Source of the DNA: Candidatus Thioglobus sp.
GTDB lineage: Bacteria > Pseudomonadota > Gammaproteobacteria > PS1 > Pseudothioglobaceae
DNA: 48,738 bases
Direction of reading: 5' to 3'
Assembly (NCBI GenBank): GCA_028345955.1
Contig: JAOMEO010000001.1
Span: 1 to 48,738, forward strand
The position numbers and the translations under genes were made by a program. Shown one piece after another: positions 38,096 to 47,686 of the stretch (position 1 is the stretch's first letter; every line of letters starts with the position of its first letter). The notes beneath the pieces were generated by a model that searched no databases, was not told the origin of the DNA, and saw only the letters and a program-made list of their open reading frames with translations.

Positions 38096-39595
38096 ATGTC
38101 TATTAATCGCTTACAACATATCATTGGTGGCAATAAAGTTGTGGGCAACTGTGGACGTATTTTTGACGTCTATAACCCAGCTAAAGGTGAAGTGATTAGA
38201 CAGATAGAAGGCGCAAGCGCAAAAGATACAGCAGATGCAATCCAAGTTGCAAGTAATGCACTTCAAAGTTGGAGTCAAGTAACACCATCGAAACGTGCAC
38301 AAATTATGTTCACATATCGTGAATTGATAATCAAACATAGAGACGAATTAGCAGAGTTAATCTCCCAGGAACACGGAAAGACATTTGATGATGCAAAAGG
38401 TGAGGTTGGAAGAGGTATAGAAGTCGTTGAGTATTGTACGGCAATTAATAATCACCTCAAATCTGAATTTAGTGCAGACGTTGCAACAGGTATTGATAGT
38501 CATAATATTCGTCAACCAATTGGTGTCTGTGCTGGAATTGTTCCTTTTAATTTTCCAGCGATGGTGCCTATGTGGATGTACCCTGTTGCAATCTCCTGTG
38601 GTAATACATTCGTTCTAAAATTATCAGAGAAAGTGCCTTCATGCGGATTAAGGCTAACTGAGCTCATTCATGAAGCAGGTCTTCCTGTAGGCGTACTAAA
38701 CACCATTGTGGGTGACAAAGAAGCTGTGGATGAAATACTTACAAACCCAAAAGTTCGTGCAATCAGTTTCGTAGGTTCAACTGCAGTAGGCGAGTACATC
38801 TATCAAGAAGGTTCACGTAACAATAAGCGTGTTCAGGCTCTGTGTGGTGCAAAAAATCATATGATTGTGATGCCTGATGCGGATTTAGAACAAAGCACAG
38901 ATGCAATTATTGGTGCAGCCTATGGTTCAGCTGGTGAGCGTTGTATGGCTATTTCCGTGGTCGTTGTTGTTGGTGATGAAACAGCCGATAAGTTGATTGA
39001 ATCACTTAAACCAAAAGTGGCATCTCTTAAAATTGGCGCTTATGATGAACCCGACGTTGAAATGGGGCCTGTTATTTCAAAGCAGAGTCAAGAAAAGATT
39101 TTGTCTTACATCGAATCAGGTATTAACGAGGGTGCTGAGCTCAAAGTTGATGGCAGGTCAAAAGTTAAAAAAGATGGCTTCTATATTGGTGGTTGCTTGT
39201 TTGATAAAGTGACCTCGAATATGCCTATTTACACCGATGAAATCTTTGGACCCGTTTTATCGATTGTCAGGGTCTCTACTTACGATGAAGCATTAGCGCT
39301 TGTTAATGATCATGAATATGGCAACGGCACTGCCATCTTTACACGAGATGGTGATACTGCTCGTCACTTTACCTCACACGTTAAAGTAGGTATGGTGGGT
39401 GTGAATATACCTATCCCTGTTCCGGTCGCCATGCACAGCTTTGGTGGCTGGAAGCGTTCACTTTTTGGCGGTTCTTCAATTCACGGCATGGAGGGTGTAC
39501 GTTTTTATACCCAGTTAAAAACAATCACATCAAGGTGGCCTTCAGGAATTCGAAAAGGCGCACAATTTCACTTTGAAAGCGGTAAAAACGCCTAA
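38096..39595 (+). CDS. mmsA: Methylmalonate-semialdehyde dehydrogenase (CoA-acylating)
   Basis: MmsA converts methylmalonate or malonate semialdehyde with CoA and NAD to propionyl- or acetyl-CoA, releasing CO2. The 499 residues show catalytic Cys283 (GSAGERCMA) and Asn152 in PFNFPAM. The MmsA-specific ALCGAKNHMIVMPDAD replaces the ELGGK motif of hydrolytic aldehyde dehydrogenases, fitting transfer to CoA. It serves valine, beta-alanine, inositol or DMSP-derived degradation in other bacteria; no such pathway genes flank it here. It is convergent with putA. Confidence 0.94.
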   Translation: MSINRLQHIIGGNKVVGNCGRIFDVYNPAKGEVIRQIEGASAKDTADAIQVASNALQSWSQVTPSKRAQIMFTYRELIIKHRDELAELISQEHGKTFDDAKGEVGRGIEVVEYCTAINNHLKSEFSADVATGIDSHNIRQPIGVCAGIVPFNFPAMVPMWMYPVAISCGNTFVLKLSEKVPSCGLRLTELIHEAGLPVGVLNTIVGDKEAVDEILTNPKVRAISFVGSTAVGEYIYQEGSRNNKRVQALCGAKNHMIVMPDADLEQSTDAIIGAAYGSAGERCMAISVVVVVGDETADKLIESLKPKVASLKIGAYDEPDVEMGPVISKQSQEKILSYIESGINEGAELKVDGRSKVKKDGFYIGGCLFDKVTSNMPIYTDEIFGPVLSIVRVSTYDEALALVNDHEYGNGTAIFTRDGDTARHFTSHVKVGMVGVNIPIPVPVAMHSFGGWKRSLFGGSSIHGMEGVRFYTQLKTITSRWPSGIRKGAQFHFESGKNA

Positions 39596-39624
39596 TCACA
39601 AGAAACATCATTAAACTCAAAAAA

Positions 39625-42600
39625 TCAGAGTGCTAACAGATTAGCATTACCACCAGATGCCGTAGTATCTATGGTTATCACTCTTTCGTTAATTAATTGC
39701 CAGGGTTCATAAATCGAATTCATAATTGGGATTATCTCTTCACGCCTGTTCTCTAGTTCCCGTTCAACCGACATCAGGTCACCAAAATAGAATATTGTGC
39801 CATATTGCTTACTTTTAAAAAGATTTGAACTTGGACCGTTTATTAATCTAATAATATTGTCTTTACCAAAACCTAACTTAATTAAAGAAGAATAATTTTT
39901 TTGACTTATTAAGCTGATAGTACTATTACCTAATGCCAATGACATAATAGTTTGTATGAGAGCATCAGCTGAGCTTGGCCCAAGACACAGTACAGTACCC
40001 TTCGCCTGATAGCTGAGCTCATTTGATTCTCCCGTAGGACTAGGCAAGCTATGCCTTAATGCATAGGTGTTAAGCGTTTCATGCAAAAATTCAAAAAATT
40101 GAGTATCAATAGAAAAAAACTCTTGTCGAAGTTTTTTTATCAATTTTTCATCAAATGAAAGAGATGGTTTAATCAAACTAGCAACTTCAACATGACCATC
40201 ATAAAGAGTCATAATTTGTTCACTTGTTTTTTCATACTGTACATTTCGGCTATAACCATGAAGTGCATGCAGACCACCCGCCTTGGGTCCAGTGCCAGAT
40301 AACCCTTCTCCACCAAAAGGTTGTGAACCGACAATTGCACCAACCTGATTGCGGTTTACATAGATATTTCCCGCATTTACTCTAGAAGTAACCTCATCTA
40401 CTTGTTTTTTTATTCGCGAATGAATACCAAATGTTAATCCATATCCTTTAGCATTTAAACGATCAATCGTTTCTATCAAATTATCGCTTGAATAACGAAT
40501 CACATGAAGAATTGGCCCAAAAAACTCCTCATTGATTTCATCTATACTATCGAGTTGAATAATCGTTGGAGCAACGTAATAACCACTACCGAGTTGATTT
40601 TTAACTCCTGCAATGACTTTATTTTGTTCGCTTAATCGATCTATATGACTCTGAAGTTTTGTCTTTGCATCAGCACTAATCACCGGACCGCAGTCGGTCG
40701 AAAGATACTTTGGATCTCCAAGTTTTAATTCAAGCATAGCACCTTTTATCATGGAAATAGTTTCATCAAAACACTCATCCTGAATAAGTAGTATTCTTAG
40801 CGCTGAACATCGTTGACCCGCACTTTTGAAAGCACTATCTAGCACATCTCGAGTGACTTGCTCACTGAGCGCTGTTGAATCAACAACCATGGCATTCAAA
40901 CCACCCGTCTCTGCAATAACTCTTGCCTTGGCATTTCCGTTCACAACCAAATTGTGTTTAATGAGCTTGGCCACCTGAGTTGAACCCGTAAAGGCAACAC
41001 CAGCAATGCTTGGATGACTTGCAAGATGAGAACCAACATTCGACCCTTCACCTAAAGCCAACTGCAAGATACCCAATGGTATACCAGCTTCTAACAATAA
41101 CTGTGTTGCTCTGTAAGCAATCAGAGAAGTACTTTCGGCAGGCTTTGCAATCACAACATTACCAGCAGAGAGTGCAGCAGCGATTTGACCTGTAAAAATT
41201 GCCAGAGGAAAATTCCAGGGACTGATACACACAAAAACACCTAAAGCTTCACGCTTGTTGGGAATAACCTTTTGAGCTAAGTTTGCGTAATATCTAAGGA
41301 AATCAACTGCTTCACGCACCTCATCTATAGCATCCTGATAGGTTTTTCCTGCTTCTCTCATCGCCAAACTCATGAGCTCTTCTTGATTCGACTCATACAG
41401 GTCAGCTGCTCGCTCTAAACTTTGAAGGATAAGTTGATTATTACTTGTTTCTTTAAAGGCATCTTGTGAGCTCTTCAAACACTCATCCAATTGCGTTTCG
41501 GTAGCGTAAATGACGTCACCCACCTTGTCGCTAAAGTCAGCAGGATTAATTACCTTGTGTCTCATTGTATCATCCATACAATCAGCAGATATAATCGATT
41601 TAGCTTGCCATTTATGTTCCAACCAGGGCTGCTGCTTTTGATACAAACGGTCAACTTCATCCTGTTCTGAAAGTAATATACTTCTGGAATTTTGTCGAAT
41701 TTTTTGAAATATATCTTTAGGCAAAGGGATACTGAGATGAGAGGGTTCTGGATCTTGTTCGACTTGACTCAAAATATCACAGGCTAAATGCTCTGGTTTG
41801 ATGTTTTGGTCAAACAAGTGATTAATGAATGAACTGTTCGCGCCATTTTCAAGTAAGCGTCTCATCAAATAGGCCAGTAAGTCCTTGTGACTGCCAACAG
41901 GAGCATATATTCTTGACAAAACTCCGTACTGACTTGATAAAAGCTCGTGAAGTGACTCCCCCATGCCATGAAGACGTTGGATCTCAAAGCCAACATTGTC
42001 GCCTGCAATCTCACATACACTTATAAGAGTATGAGCGTTGTGACTAGCAAACTGTGGATAAATATAATCTCTCATACCAAGCAACTTTTGCGCACAAGCC
42101 AGAAAGGAGTAATCAGTATTAGATTTTTTTGTAAATACCGGATAATCAACATCACCCAATACTTGGGCTTGCTTGATTTCACTGTCCCAATAGGCCCCCT
42201 TCACTAAACGAACCATTAACTTTAAATTGTTTTTTTTACTTAACTCATAAAGCCAGTCCAAAATATAGGGAGCTCTTTTTTGATATGCTTGAACCACAAC
42301 TCCAAAACCTTGCCATTTTGAGTTTGCAATGCTCTTGGCAGTCTCGCCAATAACATCAAGTGATATGTCCAACCGATCACACTCTTCTGCATCAATGTTG
42401 ATGGCAACATTGTAGTTTTGTGCAATTTCAATTAAAGTCAATAGCCTTGGAACCAATTCTTTTAAAACGCGCTCCTTATGCATAAAATCATAGGTTGGGT
42501 GAAGTGCAGAGAGTTTTACAGATATCCCGTCTGCTAAAAATATATCACTTCCTTTATTATTTTCTCCAATCGCAATCAGGGCATTTTTGTATGCCAAAAA

Positions 42601-43239
42601 GTAGCGATCTGCATCAGTCATTGTCCATGCTGCCTCTCCTAACATATCGAAAGAATGCACATCCTGATTAACAACAGCTAAAGCACTTTCTATGTCTTCT
42701 GAAAAAACGAATTGGGTTCCGAAAAATCTCATCACACTGCCTGCACTGAATCGAATACCAGGTCTAGATAAAATTTCTAGAGCATGCTTAATGCGATCCT
42801 TAATGGAATCGTTATGTCCATGACTTATCATCATATCTGCAACACTAAGAGCGATAGTTGCAATACTCACTATAGAAGATTTTCCACTCCGCAAGTGTTT
42901 TGCCCAGGGCTTATTTGAAATCTTATCTGAAAAAAGTTTATCTCTAGTTTTGTTATCAGGTACACGTAAAAAAGACTCAGCTAAAGTCATCAATGAGAGC
43001 CCCTCTTCAGTATTTAAATTATATTCAGCAATAAACTGAGATAACAAATCTGGTTTTTTAGTTTGGCGTAATTTTGCAATTAAATCAGATGTTTTCTGAC
43101 TAATCACTGCTCTTTGATTGACGCTAGTCTTATCTATTTTTATTAAATTTGATAAAGCCTGACGCTCCTTTAGCACACGCGTATTTCTAACAGCTTGACG
43201 TAGATCACTGTAATCAGTAAATAATTCATTACTAGCCAT
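39625..43239 (-). CDS. putA: Bifunctional proline dehydrogenase / P5C dehydrogenase
   Basis: PutA oxidises proline to pyrroline-5-carboxylate with FAD, then to glutamate with NAD, channeling the intermediate. The 1,204 residues comprise an N-terminal arm, a PRODH barrel (the region with VAINIDAEECDRLDISLDVI and MVRLVKGAYWDSEIKQAQ) and an aldehyde dehydrogenase domain (ISPWNFPLAIFTGQ, catalytic Cys in SAGQRCSALR). A conserved C-terminal domain follows. The N-terminus lacks a ribbon-helix-helix DNA-binding domain, so it should not self-repress. I chose ATG 43239 over an upstream in-frame TTG. It is divergent from the MttB-like gene. Confidence 0.96.
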   Translation of the reverse strand: MASNELFTDYSDLRQAVRNTRVLKERQALSNLIKIDKTSVNQRAVISQKTSDLIAKLRQTKKPDLLSQFIAEYNLNTEEGLSLMTLAESFLRVPDNKTRDKLFSDKISNKPWAKHLRSGKSSIVSIATIALSVADMMISHGHNDSIKDRIKHALEILSRPGIRFSAGSVMRFFGTQFVFSEDIESALAVVNQDVHSFDMLGEAAWTMTDADRYFLAYKNALIAIGENNKGSDIFLADGISVKLSALHPTYDFMHKERVLKELVPRLLTLIEIAQNYNVAINIDAEECDRLDISLDVIGETAKSIANSKWQGFGVVVQAYQKRAPYILDWLYELSKKNNLKLMVRLVKGAYWDSEIKQAQVLGDVDYPVFTKKSNTDYSFLACAQKLLGMRDYIYPQFASHNAHTLISVCEIAGDNVGFEIQRLHGMGESLHELLSSQYGVLSRIYAPVGSHKDLLAYLMRRLLENGANSSFINHLFDQNIKPEHLACDILSQVEQDPEPSHLSIPLPKDIFQKIRQNSRSILLSEQDEVDRLYQKQQPWLEHKWQAKSIISADCMDDTMRHKVINPADFSDKVGDVIYATETQLDECLKSSQDAFKETSNNQLILQSLERAADLYESNQEELMSLAMREAGKTYQDAIDEVREAVDFLRYYANLAQKVIPNKREALGVFVCISPWNFPLAIFTGQIAAALSAGNVVIAKPAESTSLIAYRATQLLLEAGIPLGILQLALGEGSNVGSHLASHPSIAGVAFTGSTQVAKLIKHNLVVNGNAKARVIAETGGLNAMVVDSTALSEQVTRDVLDSAFKSAGQRCSALRILLIQDECFDETISMIKGAMLELKLGDPKYLSTDCGPVISADAKTKLQSHIDRLSEQNKVIAGVKNQLGSGYYVAPTIIQLDSIDEINEEFFGPILHVIRYSSDNLIETIDRLNAKGYGLTFGIHSRIKKQVDEVTSRVNAGNIYVNRNQVGAIVGSQPFGGEGLSGTGPKAGGLHALHGYSRNVQYEKTSEQIMTLYDGHVEVASLIKPSLSFDEKLIKKLRQEFFSIDTQFFEFLHETLNTYALRHSLPSPTGESNELSYQAKGTVLCLGPSSADALIQTIMSLALGNSTISLISQKNYSSLIKLGFGKDNIIRLINGPSSNLFKSKQYGTIFYFGDLMSVERELENRREEIIPIMNSIYEPWQLINERVITIDTTASGGNANLLAL

Positions 43240-43367
43240 TTGCTTATACTTAAGATATTTCAACAATATATGTTATAGAATAATGCAATAATTAAGTTAA
43301 AAATGATTGACAGCGATTAAATTTCGTATCAAAATGCCTCAAACAGAACTCAACTCGGATTAATCAG

Positions 43368-44924
43368 ATGACCAGAAGAAAATCGGGAGGAAGAGAGGCA
43401 AGAATAGCCTTAAGAAGTGCCCCATTAACTGAAGAAGAGAAGCCTGTTAAGCCTGGTGAGATTGGCGGCAGGTATAAGCCACTGAGTGATAAACAAGTCG
43501 AGGCAATTGAAGTTAATGTTTACCGCATCCTTGAAGAAATTGGTTTTGCTGACGCAACTCCGCATTGTGTTGAAACCTGTGTTGGGTTTGGTGCAGTCAT
43601 GGGTGACGATGGCAGACTTAGAATGCCAAAAGAAGTGGTTAAAAAGGCCATGGGCTTAACACAACATAGTTTGACTCTTCACGGCCAATCTCCCAAATAC
43701 GATTTAGATTTAAGCAGCTCAAAAGTTCATTTTTCTACTGCGGGTGCTGCAGTCCTGATAGCCGATCCTGAAAACAATGAATATAGGGAATCGTTCAGCC
43801 AAGATCTTTATGATATGGCCAGAATTGCAGATAAATGTGAGCATATACATATGTTTCAAAGAACCTGTGTGCTGCGTGATATAGTAGACCCAAGGAAGAT
43901 GGATCAAAACGCAGTTTATTGCGCGGTGATGGGTACGCAAAAACACATTGGTGTGAGTTTTACCGAGTCACATCATGTCACTGATGGTCTTGAGATGTTG
44001 CATATTATTGCCGGTGGTGAGGATAAATGGCGTCGGCGTCCTTTTGTTAGTATGAGTAACTGTTTTGTTGTACCACCAATGAAATTTGCGGAGGAGTCTT
44101 TGGAATGCTTGCGTGTCGGTGTTGAGGGTGGCATGCCCATCCTACTTCTATCTGCTGCCCAAGCTGGGGCAACGGCTCCAGCACTTTTGCCAGGTGTGGT
44201 ATCACAAGCCTGGGCCGAGTGTCTTGGTGGTTTGGTCTACGTTAATGCAATCGAACCTGGAGCACCAGCAATTCTCGGTACCTGGCCATTTGTATCCGAT
44301 TTACGTACTGGGGCCATGTGTGGCGGTTCGCCCGAACAAGGCTTGATATCAGCAGCTTGCGCACAAATGGGTAACTATTTTGACCTGCCAACAGGTACAG
44401 CGGCAGGTATGACGGATTCAAAATTCCCAGACTTTCAGGCAGGCTCAGAACGCGCCTCAACGCATGTAGTGACTGCTATAGCTGGTGCCAATATTATTTA
44501 TGAATCAGCAGGAATGTATGCAAGCCTTTTAGGTACCTGCCCTGAAAGCTTATTACTAGACAATGATTTATTAGGCGCCTCCTTAAGAATGACCAAAGGT
44601 TTTAGTGATGAGAGTGAGGACTCCCTTTGTTTTGATATTATTAAAGATGTGTGTTTGAATAATAAAGCCCATTATTTGGGCGCTGAACAAACTCTCAATG
44701 TCATGCAAAGTGAATATATCTATCCAGACCTCAGTGATAGAGAAAGTCCCAATGACTGGGCTGATATGGGTAAACCTGTTATATTGGAAAAAGCGATCAA
44801 AGAAAAGAAAGAAATACTATCAGAGTACTTCCCAAATCATATTAGTGATAGTGTTGACAAGGAGTTGCGTGAAAAATTTGACATTCAGTTAAGCCGTAAA
44901 GATATTGGACGAAAACCACTATAA
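43368..44924 (+). CDS. MttB-superfamily methyltransferase (non-pyrrolysine)
   Basis: The 518 residues belong to the trimethylamine methyltransferase superfamily. The start RRKSGGREARIALRSAPLTE and GGRYKPLSD is typical of marine proteobacterial members. No internal TAG interrupts the frame, so it lacks pyrrolysine, like the MtgB/MtpB-type enzymes that demethylate glycine betaine or proline betaine. No corrinoid protein or RamA-like activator is nearby, although the superfamily normally needs one. It precedes, by 11 bp, the DMGDH-like gene, so they are likely a unit. The substrate is unproven. Confidence 0.85.
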   Translation: MTRRKSGGREARIALRSAPLTEEEKPVKPGEIGGRYKPLSDKQVEAIEVNVYRILEEIGFADATPHCVETCVGFGAVMGDDGRLRMPKEVVKKAMGLTQHSLTLHGQSPKYDLDLSSSKVHFSTAGAAVLIADPENNEYRESFSQDLYDMARIADKCEHIHMFQRTCVLRDIVDPRKMDQNAVYCAVMGTQKHIGVSFTESHHVTDGLEMLHIIAGGEDKWRRRPFVSMSNCFVVPPMKFAEESLECLRVGVEGGMPILLLSAAQAGATAPALLPGVVSQAWAECLGGLVYVNAIEPGAPAILGTWPFVSDLRTGAMCGGSPEQGLISAACAQMGNYFDLPTGTAAGMTDSKFPDFQAGSERASTHVVTAIAGANIIYESAGMYASLLGTCPESLLLDNDLLGASLRMTKGFSDESEDSLCFDIIKDVCLNNKAHYLGAEQTLNVMQSEYIYPDLSDRESPNDWADMGKPVILEKAIKEKKEILSEYFPNHISDSVDKELREKFDIQLSRKDIGRKPL

Positions 44925-44935
44925 AAACAGCTAAT

Positions 44936-47353
44936 ATGAAAACACATGCTCAAGTAGTAATTATTGGTGGTGGCTCTCTAGGTGTTAACCTTATGTACCA
45001 TCTAACGCAAGAAGGTTGGACTGATATTGTGTTAGTTGAAAAAGGCGAGCTTACGAGTGGCTCTACTTGGCACGCAGCAGGTCTATGCCCAAATTTTAAT
45101 GGCAACCACACACTCTCCCATATTCATGAATATACAATAAAACTTTATGATGAAATTCTTCCAGAAAAAACTGGACTTCCTTCATCATTTCACAAAACTG
45201 GTTCTTTAAGGGTAGGACATACCGAAGTTGAGGAGCATTGGTTTCGTAACGTTATAAGTAAAGCAAACCATATTGGCTGCGAAATGTATTTTGTCTCTAA
45301 GGAGGAAGCTTCAACCATTAATCCGATGATGAGCTTTGATAATGCACGTAACATCTTATATACCCCTAATGACGGACACGTCGATCCAACAACTGTAGTT
45401 ACACAGTTAGCACAACTGGGTAAAAAAGCTGGAGCCCAGGTAAGTAATTTTAACCGAGTAATTGATATCAATATTCTATCTAGCGGTGAGTACGAAGTTG
45501 TCACTGAATTGGGAAATATTATCGCTCAGCATGTCGTTAATGCTGGTGGTTGCTTCTCACCCCAGGTTGGTGAAATGGTTGGTTCTTATGTGCCCTTAGT
45601 CAATCTGCAACATCAGTACTTGATTACAGACAATCACCCAGATATTGCCGCACTAAAAAAAGAACTACCTGTCACGCGTGACTCTATAGCTGCCTCATAT
45701 ATTCGTCAAGAGGGTAACGGATTTTTGATTGGTCCATATGAAACAAGAGGATCTAAACCCTGGGCATTAGAAGGAGTAGATTGGTCATTTGATAGAGAAT
45801 TATTTGAAGGAGATCTAGAGAGACTTATGCCCTACTTAGAGCGCTGTATGGAGATTGTGCCTTTATTCAAGGAGGTTGGTATTAGTAGTATCATCAATGG
45901 GCTTATTACCCATACACCAGATGATAACCTACTTGTTGGACCAGCCAAAGGCTTAAGAAATTTTTGGAATTTATGTGGCGCAAGTATCGGTATTGCTCAA
46001 GGTGGTATAGGAAAATACCTAGCACAATGGATGGTGCACGGACAAACTGAACTCAATATGGCTTCACTAGATTCTCGACGATTTGATCTTTGGGCGGATA
46101 AGAAATACTGTATTACTCGCGCAATTGAGTCTTATGAGAGGATGTATGCTATGGCTGTGCCTAATGAAAACAGGCCACATGGTAGACCAATAAGGGTAAG
46201 TGCATTGCATACAGTACTGGCACAAAAAGGTGCAATTCATGTTGTCAATACAGGGTTTGAAAAACCCGCTTGGTTTACAACAGAAAAAATCAGAAAAGAA
46301 AGCCACACTTGGTCTCACAGTGAGGCCCATGAGGCAGTTGCTCTGGAGTGTTCTGCTGTCGAAAACACCTGCGGCGTTACCGATATAAGTGGAACTGCAA
46401 AATTTAGAGTAACTGGAAAAGATGCTTTTGCATTTTTAGATCAACTGTCCTGCAACAAACTACCTGCGAAAGATGGGCGAATTGGCTTGACTCTTTTCCA
46501 TGCTCAAAATGGTGGCATTATGGCTGAACAGACTATCAGCCGCATTAACCAAGAACACTTTATTTTGATGGGTGCTATAGGCTCTCAAGTAAAAGATTAT
46601 CATTGGCTAGAATGTCACTCTGATGGATATGAAATTGAAATCGAAGATTTGACAGAGAGTTGGGGAGGATTACTTTTAACTGGACCAAATGCTCGTCAAA
46701 TACTAGAACAATGCACACAAGAAGATCTCAGCAATAATGGATTTTCTTGGTTGAGTTGTAGAAACATTACAATTGACTCAGCTTCCGTTTTTACGATGCG
46801 GGTATCCTATGCGGGCGAGTTGGGGTGGGAACTACATATGCCAAGCTGGCAAGTCATCTCTATCTATGAATCACTAATGGAAATGGGTGAACATCATGGA
46901 TTACAAGACTTTGGTAGTCAGGCTTTTAATAGTATGCGATTGGAAAAAATGTATCGCGCTTATGGAGCAGAGTTTACAGAAGAGATTTCTGCCCTAGAGG
47001 CTGGAATGGATCGATTCCTTGACCTTAGTAGAGACTTTATCGGTTCAGATAATATACGTGAACGAAAAACTAATGGTGTTAATACAAAACTAGCATACCT
47101 AGTATTTGACGACCAATTGCCTGCAGAATGTTTTGGCAATGAGGCCGTTTTTTTTGGTGACAAACTAAGCGGGATCATTACTAGTGGTGCTTATGGTCAT
47201 CGGGTAGGCCACAGTATTGCCTTTGCGTACATTAAGCCAGAGCATTGCAAGGAAGGAACTAACCTCACTGTTGATACTTCAATAGGCACTAGAAAATGCC
47301 ATGTATCGATGAGTGCATCTTACGATAAGGATAATGAGAAGCTGCGCATTTAA
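44936..47353 (+). CDS. DMGDH-like FAD oxidoreductase with GcvT domain
   Basis: The 805-residue protein has an N-terminal DAO fold with the dinucleotide loop VVIIGGGSLGVN (about 8-19). GSTWHAAGL follows at 42-50, where His46 is the covalent FAD site in dimethylglycine and sarcosine dehydrogenases. The C-terminal half (from about 430) is a GcvT-like folate domain with TGPNARQIL, SYAGELGWELHMP and RLEKMYRAYGAEF. Such enzymes oxidise an N-methyl group and pass the carbon to tetrahydrofolate as methylene-THF. It follows the MttB-like gene closely. The substrate could be dimethylglycine, sarcosine or another N-methyl amino acid. Confidence 0.9.
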   Translation: MKTHAQVVIIGGGSLGVNLMYHLTQEGWTDIVLVEKGELTSGSTWHAAGLCPNFNGNHTLSHIHEYTIKLYDEILPEKTGLPSSFHKTGSLRVGHTEVEEHWFRNVISKANHIGCEMYFVSKEEASTINPMMSFDNARNILYTPNDGHVDPTTVVTQLAQLGKKAGAQVSNFNRVIDINILSSGEYEVVTELGNIIAQHVVNAGGCFSPQVGEMVGSYVPLVNLQHQYLITDNHPDIAALKKELPVTRDSIAASYIRQEGNGFLIGPYETRGSKPWALEGVDWSFDRELFEGDLERLMPYLERCMEIVPLFKEVGISSIINGLITHTPDDNLLVGPAKGLRNFWNLCGASIGIAQGGIGKYLAQWMVHGQTELNMASLDSRRFDLWADKKYCITRAIESYERMYAMAVPNENRPHGRPIRVSALHTVLAQKGAIHVVNTGFEKPAWFTTEKIRKESHTWSHSEAHEAVALECSAVENTCGVTDISGTAKFRVTGKDAFAFLDQLSCNKLPAKDGRIGLTLFHAQNGGIMAEQTISRINQEHFILMGAIGSQVKDYHWLECHSDGYEIEIEDLTESWGGLLLTGPNARQILEQCTQEDLSNNGFSWLSCRNITIDSASVFTMRVSYAGELGWELHMPSWQVISIYESLMEMGEHHGLQDFGSQAFNSMRLEKMYRAYGAEFTEEISALEAGMDRFLDLSRDFIGSDNIRERKTNGVNTKLAYLVFDDQLPAECFGNEAVFFGDKLSGIITSGAYGHRVGHSIAFAYIKPEHCKEGTNLTVDTSIGTRKCHVSMSASYDKDNEKLRI

Positions 47354-47374
47354 ATTAAATTGCCACTTGAATAA

Positions 47375-47394
47375 AGAAAAACGTGAATTTTTCT
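47375..47394 (+). terminator. AT-rich hairpin after the DMGDH-like gene
   Basis: AGAAAAA (47375-47381) and TTTTTCT (47388-47394) pair around a six-base loop, followed by GTTTAA. The stem has one G-C pair only, so it is a weak terminator at best. It lies 21 bp after the stop codon. Confidence 0.35.
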
Positions 47395-47428
47395 GTTTAA
47401 TACTGATTGTAATTTATAATCCACCACT

Positions 47429-47620
47429 ATGAACGAGCAAAATAAATTAAGGCAGATCAAAAGTCCATGTGTAAGTATTTGTAAATACAATCACAATAAC
47501 TACTGTGTTGGTTGCAAAAGACACATGCATGAAATATTTGACTGGTTTGATTTTACTGACGAAATGCGCACAGCAATAATGAATGACCTAACAGAACGCG
47601 ACATTGAAGCTACCGCTTAA
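47429..47620 (+). CDS. DUF1289 small Cys-rich protein
   Basis: The 63-residue protein fits DUF1289. KSPCVSICKYNHNNYCVGCKRHMHEI carries the four conserved Cys (C-x3-C-x7-C-x2-C), probably binding a metal or Fe-S centre, and the family's E-x-x-x-W motif follows as IFDWFDF. The function of the family is unknown. It stands alone on the plus strand between a weak hairpin and a convergent permease gene. Confidence 0.85.
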   Translation: MNEQNKLRQIKSPCVSICKYNHNNYCVGCKRHMHEIFDWFDFTDEMRTAIMNDLTERDIEATA

Positions 47621-47686
47621 TTGTTATTGAATAGTTAATAAAAATTACAAAAATCAGGTCTACCCTCAACAATAACAGTTAACAAC

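Noticed and set aside
43368-44924. Pyrrolysine-containing trimethylamine methyltransferase
   Set aside because: The frame runs uninterrupted with no internal TAG, and no pyl genes are present, so a pyrrolysine enzyme is not supported.
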